This document shows positions 7,282-16,026 of a DNA stretch of 64,000 nt, piece by piece. The DNA comes from Methanobacterium sp. UBA294 (GTDB lineage: Archaea > Methanobacteriota > Methanobacteria > Methanobacteriales > Methanobacteriaceae). The stretch spans positions 93,593 to 157,592 of the forward strand of contig DACB01000016.1 of the NCBI GenBank assembly GCA_002494495.1, written 5' to 3'. The notes beneath the pieces were generated by a model. That model did no database searches. It saw only the letters and a program-made list of their open reading frames with translations, and was not told where the DNA came from. A program made the position numbers and the translations under genes. Within the stretch, counting starts at the first letter, position 1; each line of letters starts with the position of its first letter.

Positions 7282-9127
7282 TAAACAATATAATCGGGAT
7301 AAATTATTAAAATCTCTTAAAGAAGCTGAAAATATCCATTTGAAGGATAAAGAAAAGAAAAATCAATATTTAAATGAAATCAATCTCCTTAAGGGGATTG
7401 ATTTATTTAAATTTATTAACGATGCTTTAGAAGAAAAAGATGTAGATAAAGCCATAAAGGGCGAAACACATAGTAAATTAACGGGTATAATGCTTTGTAG
7501 CATAATGAGTATTGGTTACAAACTTATGGTGGTGTTTAAGGGTAGCTCATCAATAGGAAAAACCAACTTGGCCAACATGATTACATCCTTATTTACAATA
7601 AAAAAGGTTGGAGATTTAAGTCCTACCGCCCTAAAGTACTCAGAAGATGATAATTACGATATATTATATCACCAGGAAACCTCTGAACAGGAATCAAAGC
7701 GAAAGAGTTTTAAATTTATTTCAAGTGATGATGGTGGATTTGAAGCTGAAACCACAGTTAAAGACCCTGACACGGGAGAATTTACTATCCAGAAAACAGA
7801 AGTAGAAGCTAAAGGTTTTGTAACAACTACAACTGCTATCGAGTTGGATAAAGAATTTTCTACCCGTAGCTTCATTATACCCCTTGATGAATCCGAAGAA
7901 CAGACTGAAAAAATAATAAAATATAATTTCACAGAATCAGACAGACTTATAGATAAAGCAGAAGGATTAACCAACTTCGGGGACAAATATGAGAAATTAA
8001 GAGTGGCTTTATCTTCATTAAATCTTTATGATGTAATAATTCCTTATGAAAAAATGTTGAGGGGAATTTTTCCTAAAAATAACCTACCATTAAGGACTCG
8101 GAGAGATTCTAAAAAAGTTACTACACTAATAAAAGCCAGTACTCTACTATTCCAGCACCAAAGACCAAAGGTTGTTATAAATAATAAATTATTTTTAGTG
8201 GCCACCTGGCAGGATGTTTATAATGTCTTACAAATTTCATTACCCATAATAGATGCCACAACCACTGAGTTTGACGCAAGAACCCTTAAAGCCTTAAATA
8301 TTCTCCCTGACATTATTCTAAATCATGGTGGAATTACATCCAAATTATTATCCAGTGAGTTGGGTGATATAACCAAGGACACTGCCAGAAGAATCCTCAG
8401 ACAGTTAAATGATAAAGGGATAATCTATGAAGACATACCTCTTAAAAAGGAGCAGAATTTTAAAGGACGGACTAAAGTTTACAATTTAAATTCTGAAAAG
8501 ATTTCTGAATCCGGTAATAACCGCTTACATGATTTAGATTGGTTAAAAATTTTAGAGAAGCAAGATGAATTCTTGGATAAGTATGGTGCAAACCGGGAAA
8601 ATAAGAGAGACCAATTAATCATTGAAACTTCACTGGTAGAATATAACAAATATCATGATATAGTTTATGACCCAGTAGAAGATGACTATAAAAAAATAAG
8701 TCCTTCTGAAAAATTCCCGTTTAAAACTTTAAAAACCGAGGAAATAGAAAGCCTAAAAGATAGCACATGCGATAATCTATGTTGCAATACCGATTGTACG
8801 GTTAATGCTCCTGTTTCGGTAAAGAATATTCCATTTAATTTAATCTCATGGGAGAATCCAATACTAAGTACTTACATTGATGCAGAACAGGAGATACTTA
8901 AAATCGTAAACAATCCTGTATTCTTAGATTACCGGAATATGGTTAATGCAGAAACAATCTATGATATACTGAATGCGATGTTTGATTTTACAGTTAAGCA
9001 AGTAGATGTACTCATTCAACAATTAATTGATGAAGGTGTTTTAATCAAACCTATAACTGGGTATTTACAATCACCTATGCTTTTGATAAAGTATAATGAA
9101 CCTTATACACTAATAGTAGACGAATAA
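7274..9127 (+). CDS. P-loop ATPase with winged-helix region, probable replication protein of the element
   Basis: About 617 residues. A Walker A loop GSSSIGKT lies at 93-100 (counted from the ATG at 7265), followed by a Walker-B-like YDILYHQE strand and a conserved-looking DDGGFEAE segment. This resembles phage and plasmid primase-helicase ATPases (D5/DUF3987-like), though I cannot name the family. Near residues 345-400 is a winged-helix candidate (HGGITSKLLSSELG, then KDTARRILRQLNDKGII), and a second one is near the C-terminus (DVLIQQLIDEGVLI). The region around 505-515 has four Cys (CDNLCCNTDC). Two ATG starts (7265, 7274) exist; AAGG nine bases before 7274 favours the latter. It overlaps the RHH gene. 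Confidence 0.75.
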   Translation: MNNKQYNRDKLLKSLKEAENIHLKDKEKKNQYLNEINLLKGIDLFKFINDALEEKDVDKAIKGETHSKLTGIMLCSIMSIGYKLMVVFKGSSSIGKTNLANMITSLFTIKKVGDLSPTALKYSEDDNYDILYHQETSEQESKRKSFKFISSDDGGFEAETTVKDPDTGEFTIQKTEVEAKGFVTTTTAIELDKEFSTRSFIIPLDESEEQTEKIIKYNFTESDRLIDKAEGLTNFGDKYEKLRVALSSLNLYDVIIPYEKMLRGIFPKNNLPLRTRRDSKKVTTLIKASTLLFQHQRPKVVINNKLFLVATWQDVYNVLQISLPIIDATTTEFDARTLKALNILPDIILNHGGITSKLLSSELGDITKDTARRILRQLNDKGIIYEDIPLKKEQNFKGRTKVYNLNSEKISESGNNRLHDLDWLKILEKQDEFLDKYGANRENKRDQLIIETSLVEYNKYHDIVYDPVEDDYKKISPSEKFPFKTLKTEEIESLKDSTCDNLCCNTDCTVNAPVSVKNIPFNLISWENPILSTYIDAEQEILKIVNNPVFLDYRNMVNAETIYDILNAMFDFTVKQVDVLIQQLIDEGVLIKPITGYLQSPMLLIKYNEPYTLIVDE

Positions 9128-9152
9128 CTGAAAGTTAAATAGGTGGGTTACA

Positions 9153-9389
9153 ATGGAGTATGAACTTGAATTTTGGGCCTTTTTAATTAAAAAAGGGCTT
9201 AATTTTTTTATAGAAAATAATTTCAAATTAAAATCCTTAGAAGAGGGGAGAGACGCTTTAAAATTATTACCTGAAGCTAAAAATGCAATTAGGTATGTAA
9301 AAAATACAGAAGAATACATAAATATGATTATAATAGTAGATGAAGTCGAATATTTAATTAAAAAAGATATGGAACGATTTAATGGATAA
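9153..9389 (+). CDS. Hypothetical small protein of the element
   Basis: A 78-residue acidic/lysine-rich helical protein with a good ribosome site (AGGTGGG) before ATG 9153. Its last codons overlap the start of the next gene by 8 bases, so the two are translationally coupled. No family recognised. Confidence 0.7.
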   Translation: MEYELEFWAFLIKKGLNFFIENNFKLKSLEEGRDALKLLPEAKNAIRYVKNTEEYINMIIIVDEVEYLIKKDMERFNG

Positions 9390-9798
9390 AACCGAATCGC
9401 TAAAAAATATAGAAGCCTTTGAATATTATTACAGTTTAGGAGATAAAAGAAGTTGCAGTAAGGTTGCAGGTAAATTTCATGTATCTGAGCGTACAGTATA
9501 TAATTGGAGTAGTTGGTATAACTGGCAGGAAAGAGTAAAGCACAGAAATAGAGAGTACGCCAAAAAAATCGATGAGCAAACAAATACCAGTTTAATAGAT
9601 GCTAAGACCAAATATTTGAGTATTATCAACGACATTATAGAGGTATTTAAAACAAAGCTTAATGATGGTGAAATTAGAATAAATAGAGTAAATGATCTGG
9701 AAAGGTTGGTAAAGCTTGAAATGTTACTTAGAGAAGGTGAAATGCCTTCAGAGGATAGAATAATTAATATCATTATCGAAAAAGATGACAAGGTCTAA
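9382..9798 (+). CDS. HTH protein resembling phage terminase small subunit
   Basis: A 138-residue protein with an N-terminal helix-turn-helix (SKVAGKFHVSERTVYNWSSW) followed by NWQERVKHRNREYAKKIDE and a helical tail ending in a region that reads ERLVKLEMLLREGE. This order is typical of the HTH domain of small terminase subunits from methanogen and Gram-positive phages, which recognise the packaging site. No large terminase subunit, portal or capsid gene follows, which is unusual for a provirus but normal for a satellite. An alternative is a generic HTH regulator. It overlaps the preceding gene by 8 bases. Confidence 0.65.
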   Translation: MDKTESLKNIEAFEYYYSLGDKRSCSKVAGKFHVSERTVYNWSSWYNWQERVKHRNREYAKKIDEQTNTSLIDAKTKYLSIINDIIEVFKTKLNDGEIRINRVNDLERLVKLEMLLREGEMPSEDRIINIIIEKDDKV

Positions 9799-9914
9799 GA
9801 ATAGTTTTTAAATAGTCTAAAAAAAATTTACTCAATTTTTTATCAAACTTTTTATGTTTGAATATGATAACAATTAATATATTATCTTAAATTAAAATGC
9901 AATTGGGGATTATC

Positions 9915-11012
9915 ATGGGTTATCTGATATGTGAGAAATGTAAAGGATTCTACGCATTAAAGGAAGGTGAATCAGCAAAAGATTTCGAATCATGCGAATG
10001 CGGGGGTAAATTAACTTATGCCGAATCTCTGGATGATATTAACAAAAATTATGGATCAATAAAGAAATCTGAGATTTGTCCTTCATGTGGAAAAGAGAAT
10101 CTTACAGAATCGAAATACTGTGAAGATTGTGGTCATCCGTTATATAAGGATTACAATAAACCTATATCATCTGATTTAGAAGATAACAATAACTCAAAGC
10201 CAAAAAATTTTTCTAATAGAAATATGAGGATTATAGGATTAGTTGTGGGTGTTTTAATTGTTTTAATCCCAAATTTGCTAATTAATAATTCCGGTAATGG
10301 GTTCCTGTTAGTTGTTAGTGGTGGTATTCCATTATTAATTGGAGGTTTTGTTGCTGCATATATAGCTATTGGAAAAGTAAAAGATGGGGTTTTAAATGGT
10401 GCTATTGTAGGTTTAATATCGTGTTTGATATTTTTGTTTATTGAGGGTTTAATATTTTTAATTTATAAAATTAATCTTGTGGGATTCACAGATAATGCCG
10501 CTTATAATGCAGGTTATTTTCTGCCTGGTATTATACTTGTAGTTTTAATTTGTGCTTTAGGTGGATTTTTGGGCATAGTTAGTAATTTAGTAATAACCAA
10601 AAAAGATAAAACTAATGTTAATAAATCGTTTGTATTCGGATTTTTAGTAAGTCTTGTACCTCCTATTCTTCTGTTACTTATAATTCGTTATATCATCCTA
10701 AACCTTTCTAATATACTGATAGTCGTGTTTATAGTATTGTTTATTTTATTTGGAAGCTTCATTGCTGCATATGTTGGTGGTAGAAAGTATATTGACGGTA
10801 CTTTTTATGGCTTTTTTTTGGGAGGGATAAGTTTAATAATCTTGTATATTATTTCTTTTTTAGTATTGAGAAGTTTAAATGGTTTAATAGATATTTTGGG
10901 GGGAATTTCAGGAGTTGTTTTATTTGCTTTTATAATAGGTGGTATAATAGGTATTTTGGGAGGATTAATTGGAATATTCTTTAAACAACGATTTATACTA
11001 AAAAGGGATTAA
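9915..11012 (+). CDS. Zinc-ribbon membrane protein (DUF5518-like multi-pass)
   Basis: The start is ATG 9915, four bases after a GGGGAT ribosome site; the earlier ATG at 9897 lacks one. The N-terminus is GYLICEKCKGFYALKEGES then a CECGGK half, a four-cysteine ribbon shared with the next gene and with the gene at 35314. A second ribbon CPSCGKEN...CEDCGHP follows at about residues 55-80. After a polar linker there are about eight glycine-rich membrane segments with repeated GGFxAAYIA- and GAIxGL-type motifs as in DUF5518 proteins. Function unknown. It may be cargo of the element. Confidence 0.75.
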   Translation: MGYLICEKCKGFYALKEGESAKDFESCECGGKLTYAESLDDINKNYGSIKKSEICPSCGKENLTESKYCEDCGHPLYKDYNKPISSDLEDNNNSKPKNFSNRNMRIIGLVVGVLIVLIPNLLINNSGNGFLLVVSGGIPLLIGGFVAAYIAIGKVKDGVLNGAIVGLISCLIFLFIEGLIFLIYKINLVGFTDNAAYNAGYFLPGIILVVLICALGGFLGIVSNLVITKKDKTNVNKSFVFGFLVSLVPPILLLLIIRYIILNLSNILIVVFIVLFILFGSFIAAYVGGRKYIDGTFYGFFLGGISLIILYIISFLVLRSLNGLIDILGGISGVVLFAFIIGGIIGILGGLIGIFFKQRFILKRD

Positions 11013-11042
11013 ATTCATTCAAGAATTATGAGGGGGATAAAT

Positions 11043-11855
11043 ATGGGTTATCTAATCTGTAATAAATGTAAAAGTTATTATAAACTGCAACCTGGTGAAT
11101 CTGCAGCAGACTTTATTGATGACTGTGATTGCGGTGGTAAATTACGATACGCTGAAAATATCGATATAATTGATCCAAACTTGAAACAAGCCCCAATAAG
11201 TGATATATGTCCAAAATGTGGGGCTAAAAATCCTGATGGTGCGACTTTTTGTGCATCATGCGGTTCAAATATGAAACCTGAAACTAATAAAAGAGCTTCA
11301 ATTAGACCGCCAGGCGGCAATCAAAAATCTAATAAAGAAAATAAAAAACCAATAAACAGGAGCAAAATATTAATAGGTGGTGTGGGGATTTTTGTTTTGC
11401 TATTATTATTTGCTTTAATGATGGGTGGTGGTTCTGCCAGCCATTTTAATAGTAATGGGGTAGCATTTGATTATCCTTCTAAATATATCCTCGTAAATAA
11501 TACTCACTCTGATCCTTCTATACCAAATGAAGTTATTACAACAGGAACAAATAACCAGAGCGGTTTTAATTTCATCATCAGCAAAACCCCTTATAATGGT
11601 CAACTAACTGGTGCCACTTTAAATTGGGAGAAAATTTTAGCAGGTGATGGAGACAAAATATCTACAGAAGATGTAGTAATAGATGGTGTAAACGGGAAAA
11701 TAATAACATCTACACTATCCAATGGTGATCCCCATAAGAAAGTAGCAATATTTATAAAAAATGGGGCCTTATATGCTCTTATATTCTCTGGAAAGGGAAT
11801 AAATAATATGCAATCCGATATCAATACCATAATAAAAAGTTTTAAAGTTACATAA
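11043..11855 (+). CDS. Zinc-ribbon protein with one membrane anchor and PsbP-like outer domain
   Basis: ATG 11043 has a strong GAGGGGGAT site. The first ~80 residues repeat the double zinc-ribbon arrangement of the upstream neighbour (GYLICNKCKSYYKLQPGES; CPKCGAKN...CASCGSN). A basic linker leads to one membrane helix (about residues 110-130), then an external domain of ~140 residues beginning with FNSNGVAFDYPSKY, the pattern of PsbP-like domains in methanogen surface proteins. The pair could be a two-gene sensor or envelope module; no function is established. Confidence 0.75.
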   Translation: MGYLICNKCKSYYKLQPGESAADFIDDCDCGGKLRYAENIDIIDPNLKQAPISDICPKCGAKNPDGATFCASCGSNMKPETNKRASIRPPGGNQKSNKENKKPINRSKILIGGVGIFVLLLLFALMMGGGSASHFNSNGVAFDYPSKYILVNNTHSDPSIPNEVITTGTNNQSGFNFIISKTPYNGQLTGATLNWEKILAGDGDKISTEDVVIDGVNGKIITSTLSNGDPHKKVAIFIKNGALYALIFSGKGINNMQSDINTIIKSFKVT

Positions 11856-12001
11856 CCATTTTCATTCCTTTTAAAAAATTATTATAATGAATTCGTTATA
11901 GCAGTATTTAACGAAGTTTATTAAATATTTATAAAATTATAAAAAATTATATAAAACTTTAATAAATAGGTTAAAATAAATGTATAGGTATAGGTGATAC
12001 C

Positions 12002-12184
12002 ATTCCTAAAACCAAAAAAAGAGGCCGACCTAAATCTAAAGAGCAAATGGAACAAATAACCATAAAGCTACCACCCGGAATGATAGATGAGTTAAGGGAA
12101 TTATCAGAAAAAAGCTACAACCCCATGAGTTACCATATCCGCCAAGCCATAGCAGACTACTTAAAAAAAAATAATAGTGAATAA
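12002..12184 (+). CDS. Ribbon-helix-helix (CopG/Arc-type) DNA-binding protein
   Basis: The frame translates to a basic arm with KKRGRPKSKEQ, then ITIKLPPGMIDELRELSE and YHIRQAIADYLKK, a textbook RHH fold. No ATG gives the whole protein: ATG 12047 would remove the GRPK arm. An in-frame ATT at 12002 stands four bases after AGGTGA, the same spacing as in the histone gene, so I take ATT as start (60 residues). GRPK is an AT-hook-like minor groove motif. The gene converges with the DNA methyltransferase and may regulate the R-M or defence genes. Confidence 0.75.
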   Translation: MPKTKKRGRPKSKEQMEQITIKLPPGMIDELRELSEKSYNPMSYHIRQAIADYLKKNNSE

Positions 12185-12208
12185 AAAACCTGTTTTATTC
12201 TTATTTTA

Positions 12209-13105
12209 TTAAAGTAGAGTTTCTTGGCTTTTATAGTCATTAATTCTTTTTTTAGACAATTTTACATAATTATTGTTAATATCATACCCTATGTAATTCC
12301 TTCCTGCTTTTAATGCAGCAATACAAGTTGAACCACTTCCACAAAACGGGTCTAATATTACTTCATTTTTAAAAGTATACAATTGAATCAAACGATAAGG
12401 TAATTCTACTGGAAATGGTGCGGGATGTCCTATTCTCTTAGCTGAAACGGTTGGAAAATTCCAAATACTCTTAGTAAACTCTAAAAATTCATCTCTACTT
12501 ATAGTATTTTCTTTTCCTTCTTTTTTCCTTGCAAATGTATCCTTGGAAAATACTAAAATATATTCATGTACATCTCTTAAAACTGGATTTGAAGCAGATT
12601 TCCAGCTTCCCCATGCGCAAGAAGAACCTGCACTTGCAGATTTATTCCAAACAATCTCACCTCTCATTAAAAAACCAATTTCTAACATTATCTCTATTAT
12701 ATGAGCATGAAGAGGGATGTAAGGTTTTCTACCGATGTTAGCTATATTTATACATGCTCTCCCCCCAGTAACTAACTTATTATAGGTCTCTTCCAATACA
12801 GACCCTAAAAGCCCCATATAATCAGCGAGCGTTAAATCTTCGTCATATTCCTTTTTTACATTGTAAGGGGGAGATGTAACCATTAAATGAACACTATTAT
12901 CTGGAATTTCATCCATTTTTTCGCTGGATTTGCTATATATTTTGTTAAGATTGTTCTTAGGAATTTTATTCTCAATGTATCCAATTTTATTAGGAATTTT
13001 TATATCTGAATATAATTTACTATCGTAGAAAATTGATGAATCATGGTTCTCCCTGGCGGATGTCCCAAATGAACTTGTTTTTGTTCCATTTCTCTTGGTA
13101 GAAAT
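12209..13105 (-). CDS. Type II DNA methyltransferase (TSPPYN amino-methyltransferase)
   Basis: The catalytic motif IV is TSPPYN and the SAM motif I is DPFCGSGST near the C-terminus, so the order is the beta-type permutation used by N4-cytosine and N6-adenine methyltransferases. An ATG exists at 12916, but the frame stays open upstream and encodes RNGTKTSSFGTSARENHDSS, an N-terminal stretch normal for this methyltransferase group. The start is best placed at ATT 13105, six bases after a perfect GGAGGT that overlaps the stop codon of the restriction gene. This gives about 298 residues. It protects host DNA from the adjacent nuclease; the target site cannot be read from the sequence. Confidence 0.9.
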   Translation of the reverse strand: MSTKRNGTKTSSFGTSARENHDSSIFYDSKLYSDIKIPNKIGYIENKIPKNNLNKIYSKSSEKMDEIPDNSVHLMVTSPPYNVKKEYDEDLTLADYMGLLGSVLEETYNKLVTGGRACINIANIGRKPYIPLHAHIIEIMLEIGFLMRGEIVWNKSASAGSSCAWGSWKSASNPVLRDVHEYILVFSKDTFARKKEGKENTISRDEFLEFTKSIWNFPTVSAKRIGHPAPFPVELPYRLIQLYTFKNEVILDPFCGSGSTCIAALKAGRNYIGYDINNNYVKLSKKRINDYKSQETLL

Positions 13106-13109
13106 GATA

Positions 13110-14009
13110 TTACCTCCTTATTAAATTTAAGAACATTTCTGCTTTCTTTTCATAGGTTTTTTCTTTATTGGATATTTCTATAATATTTCCAAGTTCAGTT
13201 TTTGTTTTCATACTGGAAAAAAAATTTAAATCCTCATTTAATAATGAATCAAGCGAATTTTTAAATTCTTCAAACAATTTAAAAGTATAAAATCCTTTAT
13301 TATCAGTTTCAGTAATATATACAGTTTCATCATCTAATGGTGTTGGATTAACAGACCAAAAACCTTGAATAATACCTGCTTTTTTGAGGTGGTCTACCTT
13401 GTAGTAGTAACTATTTGTTATAGGTGTATTTCCCATGATAATTATAGGTATGGACGCAGCTTTAAAACTGGAAACCCTGATATTAATACTTTTCCCAATG
13501 GCTTTTAACATAGAATCTGACCTTAAAAGACCAGGAGTACCGGCATGACTTCTGTAATCACCATTACAAATTAATTTATTCATTGAACCATTTACTAACA
13601 GTTCCCAATTCCATACAATAGACATTTTCACTTCAACGACTAATAAAATATTCTCAGGGTCTTGTTCAATCCCCTTCTCTGTGGAAATTATTACATCTGC
13701 CGGAGAACTTTTAGGTAAACCTATTTCATCGCAAACTGCACCCTGTATAGCATATAGTCCTTTATCTTCAACTGCATGTTGTACTAAGTCAGTTGTCCAT
13801 TTTTCAGTGTAATTACCTATTAATGCATTTCTTGCCTGTATAGTGGTTTTTTTACCTTCATACTTCTTAGGCCAATAAGCTAATAATCTTCCGTCATCTG
13901 TAGAATAAAATAATTGTTCTGAAGTGGCGAAATTCGCAGCGTCTTTAAAAAAAAGAATTTCAGTCTTTTTATCCCATAATCCTCTCTTTTTAAAATTCAA
14001 TGTAAACAC
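13110..14009 (-). CDS. Probable Type II restriction endonuclease (PD-(D/E)XK)
   Basis: The 299-residue protein has a PD-(D/E)XK signature: SPAD105 followed by E126-V-K128 in a hydrophobic strand (LLVVEVKMS). It lies directly upstream of the methyltransferase, its stop codon overlapping that gene's ribosome site, so synthesis of both is coupled. Position, size and active site make a restriction enzyme the natural reading. I cannot assign a recognition sequence. It is divergent from the HEPN operon across a 100-bp gap. Confidence 0.8.
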   Translation of the reverse strand: MFTLNFKKRGLWDKKTEILFFKDAANFATSEQLFYSTDDGRLLAYWPKKYEGKKTTIQARNALIGNYTEKWTTDLVQHAVEDKGLYAIQGAVCDEIGLPKSSPADVIISTEKGIEQDPENILLVVEVKMSIVWNWELLVNGSMNKLICNGDYRSHAGTPGLLRSDSMLKAIGKSINIRVSSFKAASIPIIIMGNTPITNSYYYKVDHLKKAGIIQGFWSVNPTPLDDETVYITETDNKGFYTFKLFEEFKNSLDSLLNEDLNFFSSMKTKTELGNIIEISNKEKTYEKKAEMFLNLIRR

Positions 14010-14119
14010 CTTTAGAAACCAAAAGCAAACATATTATGCATTGATAAAATATTTATTAATTTATACTTATTGATTAAAACTACACTTGTAATATTGTATA
14101 CTTTTTACGGGTGTTAAAT
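14010..14119. promoter_or_regulatory. Divergent promoter region between R-M and HEPN operons
   Basis: About 100 bp of very AT-rich DNA (for example 14045-14075, with TTTATTAATTTATACTTATT) separates two oppositely transcribed defence operons, so promoters for both must lie here. I cannot fix the individual TATA boxes with confidence. Confidence 0.4.
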
Positions 14120-14884
14120 TTGGCAGATATTAATGAAATGAGAAAAGTATTGATGGAAGTTGTGAAGGAATACTCAGATATAGGTCCAGGATATTTCCAG
14201 CAGAGAGGCGTTATTAAGGAAGCTGGAGAAAGACTTAATTTGAGGGGAATTGAAGAACAACAAGCTCTTTTAACACTATGGGGGGATTTATTCCGTTCAG
14301 GGATTTTATGGTGGGGTCATGACATCGCTAATGCTGAGCTTCCTTTCCTTCATTTAACTAATAAAGGCAAAAAAGTTTTAGAAAATTTGAGTAGAGACCC
14401 TTCAAACCCTGAAGGTTATCTTGAATACATCTCAGGTTTTAACATTAATGCTGTAGCTAATTCTTATGTAATAGAAGCATTGGAAACTTACAATAATAAT
14501 TGTTTTAAAGCAGCAGCTGTTATGATTGGTGCTGCATCCGAAAGTATCATTTTAGAGTTAAGAGATAATATGATATCTAAAATAAAGAGTAAAGGTGAAA
14601 GCGTTCCATCAAAACTCAATGATAAAAGAATAAGTGCTGTTATTAACAGAATTTCCAGCGAAATCGAATCGAACAAATCTAAGATGCCATCTGAGCTTTA
14701 TGATTCATTTAATATATACTGGAGTTCATTTATAGGGCATATAAGAGTATCAAGGAATGATGCAGGCCATCCAAAAAGCATATCACCAGTAGAAGAAGAA
14801 ACCATTCATAGCAGTTTATTAATCTACCCAAATCTTGTTAAATTAGTTAACGAGTTAAATGAATGGATAACTAAGGAATATTAA
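14120..14884 (+). CDS. Winged-helix plus HEPN-domain protein, candidate defence effector
   Basis: Residues ~30-95 look like a winged helix (LLTLWGDLFRSGILWWG ... PFFHLT-like PFLHLTNKGKKVLE). The C-terminal ~130 residues are helical and contain RNDAGH, which is the HEPN ribonuclease motif R-x4-H (R212, H217 counting from the TTG). HEPN domains of this type are RNases or toxin partners in abortive-infection and toxin-antitoxin systems. The TTG at 14120 is chosen as start because GGTG lies six bases before it; the GTG at 14111 overlaps that site. The EVE-nuclease gene follows after 25 bases. Confidence 0.7.
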   Translation: MADINEMRKVLMEVVKEYSDIGPGYFQQRGVIKEAGERLNLRGIEEQQALLTLWGDLFRSGILWWGHDIANAELPFLHLTNKGKKVLENLSRDPSNPEGYLEYISGFNINAVANSYVIEALETYNNNCFKAAAVMIGAASESIILELRDNMISKIKSKGESVPSKLNDKRISAVINRISSEIESNKSKMPSELYDSFNIYWSSFIGHIRVSRNDAGHPKSISPVEEETIHSSLLIYPNLVKLVNELNEWITKEY

Positions 14885-14909
14885 AATTAAAAAAATAGGA
14901 AGGTTATTT

Positions 14910-16013
14910 ATGCCTAAGCAGTATTGGTTGGACCTTTTTACTTGGAAAACATGGCAGGAATTTTTGAAAGCAGGTGGAGAGGTTTCTGGTTTTAGAGAGA
15001 ATAGGTGGAAGACTGTTCAAAGGATAAAACCAGGGGATTATCTTTTATGTTATCTTACTGGTGTATCAAGATGGATAGGTATTTTAGAGGTTACTTCTGA
15101 AGCATTTAAGGACGATTCTCAGATTTGGGAGGTTGATGCGTTCCCCAGTAGAGTTAAAGTCAGATTAATTAATAAATTAGAACCAGAAACAGCAGTACCT
15201 GTACTTGACTTAAAGGAAAAATTATCAATTTTTGACAACCTTAAGAATCCAAACAGCTGGGGTATGTTATTTAGGGGTTCTCCTAAGAAACTATCCTCAG
15301 AAGATGGCCAGGAGATTGTAAAAGCAATTCAATATGCAGTAAAAAATCCAGTAAGAAGGAAAGTTGACCCTAAAAAGTTAGCTCGAAGACCTGTTGGTTT
15401 AAAAACACCTAAAATCGGAACTGTTACCATTCCTGACGATAATGAAGAAAGCGTTGAATCACCATCGAGTTCTCAAATGGTTACACCGCATACAGAGATG
15501 CAATGGTTACTTTTAAAGTTAGGGAATGATATGGGCTTCGATGTGTGGGTAGCAAGGAATGATCGGGGTAAGGAGTTCCAGGGCAATAGGTTCGATGAGA
15601 TTCCAGGGATGAAATATGAGCTTCCATTACAATTTGATGACGCTACAAATAGGACTATAGAACTAATCGATGTCTTATGGTTAGAGGGGAATGCTATTGC
15701 AGCGGCATTTGAGGTAGAAAGCACTACTTCAATCTATTCTGGGATATTAAGAATGTCTGATTTAATTTCAATGCAACCCAATCTTAATATACCATTATAC
15801 ATCGTAGCACCAGATGAAAGAAGAGATAAAGTATTTAAAGAGGTTAACCGCCCTACTTTTTCCCGACTATCACCACCATTACCCGAAATTTGCCGATACA
15901 TACCATTTTCTACATTAAAAAACAGAATAGAAGAGTTAGAATCAGTTATAACTTATTTAAAACCAGAATTTCTTGAGGAAATTTCAGAATCCTGTGAAGT
16001 AGAAGAATTTTAA
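14910..16013 (+). CDS. EVE domain fused to a PD-(D/E)XK-like nuclease, putative modification-dependent restriction enzyme
   Basis: Residues 1-~145 match an EVE/PUA-like domain (YWLDLFTWKTW, then VQRIKPGDYLLCYLTGVSRWIGILEV), a fold that reads modified bases. After a linker (about 150-190) comes a nuclease-like domain: E196, then D254 (ELIDVLWLEG) and F-E268-V-E270 followed by STTSIYSGILRMSDL. The acidic residues and spacing fit a PD-(D/E)XK fold in which the usual Lys is replaced by Glu. Such fusions are expected of Type IV, modified-DNA-cutting systems. A good ribosome site (GGAAGGT) precedes ATG 14910. Flanked on both sides by HEPN genes in one operon. Confidence 0.75.
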   Translation: MPKQYWLDLFTWKTWQEFLKAGGEVSGFRENRWKTVQRIKPGDYLLCYLTGVSRWIGILEVTSEAFKDDSQIWEVDAFPSRVKVRLINKLEPETAVPVLDLKEKLSIFDNLKNPNSWGMLFRGSPKKLSSEDGQEIVKAIQYAVKNPVRRKVDPKKLARRPVGLKTPKIGTVTIPDDNEESVESPSSSQMVTPHTEMQWLLLKLGNDMGFDVWVARNDRGKEFQGNRFDEIPGMKYELPLQFDDATNRTIELIDVLWLEGNAIAAAFEVESTTSIYSGILRMSDLISMQPNLNIPLYIVAPDERRDKVFKEVNRPTFSRLSPPLPEICRYIPFSTLKNRIEELESVITYLKPEFLEEISESCEVEEF

Positions 16014-16026
16014 ATATATAGGTTAA

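Noticed and set aside
9382..9798. Full provirus with packaging genes
   Set aside because: Only a TerS-like protein is present; no large terminase, portal, protease or capsid gene occurs anywhere in the element.
12916..13105. Apparent N-terminal truncation of the DNA methyltransferase
   Set aside because: The frame is open upstream with conserved-looking residues and a good ribosome site at an ATT start, so the gene is intact, not broken.
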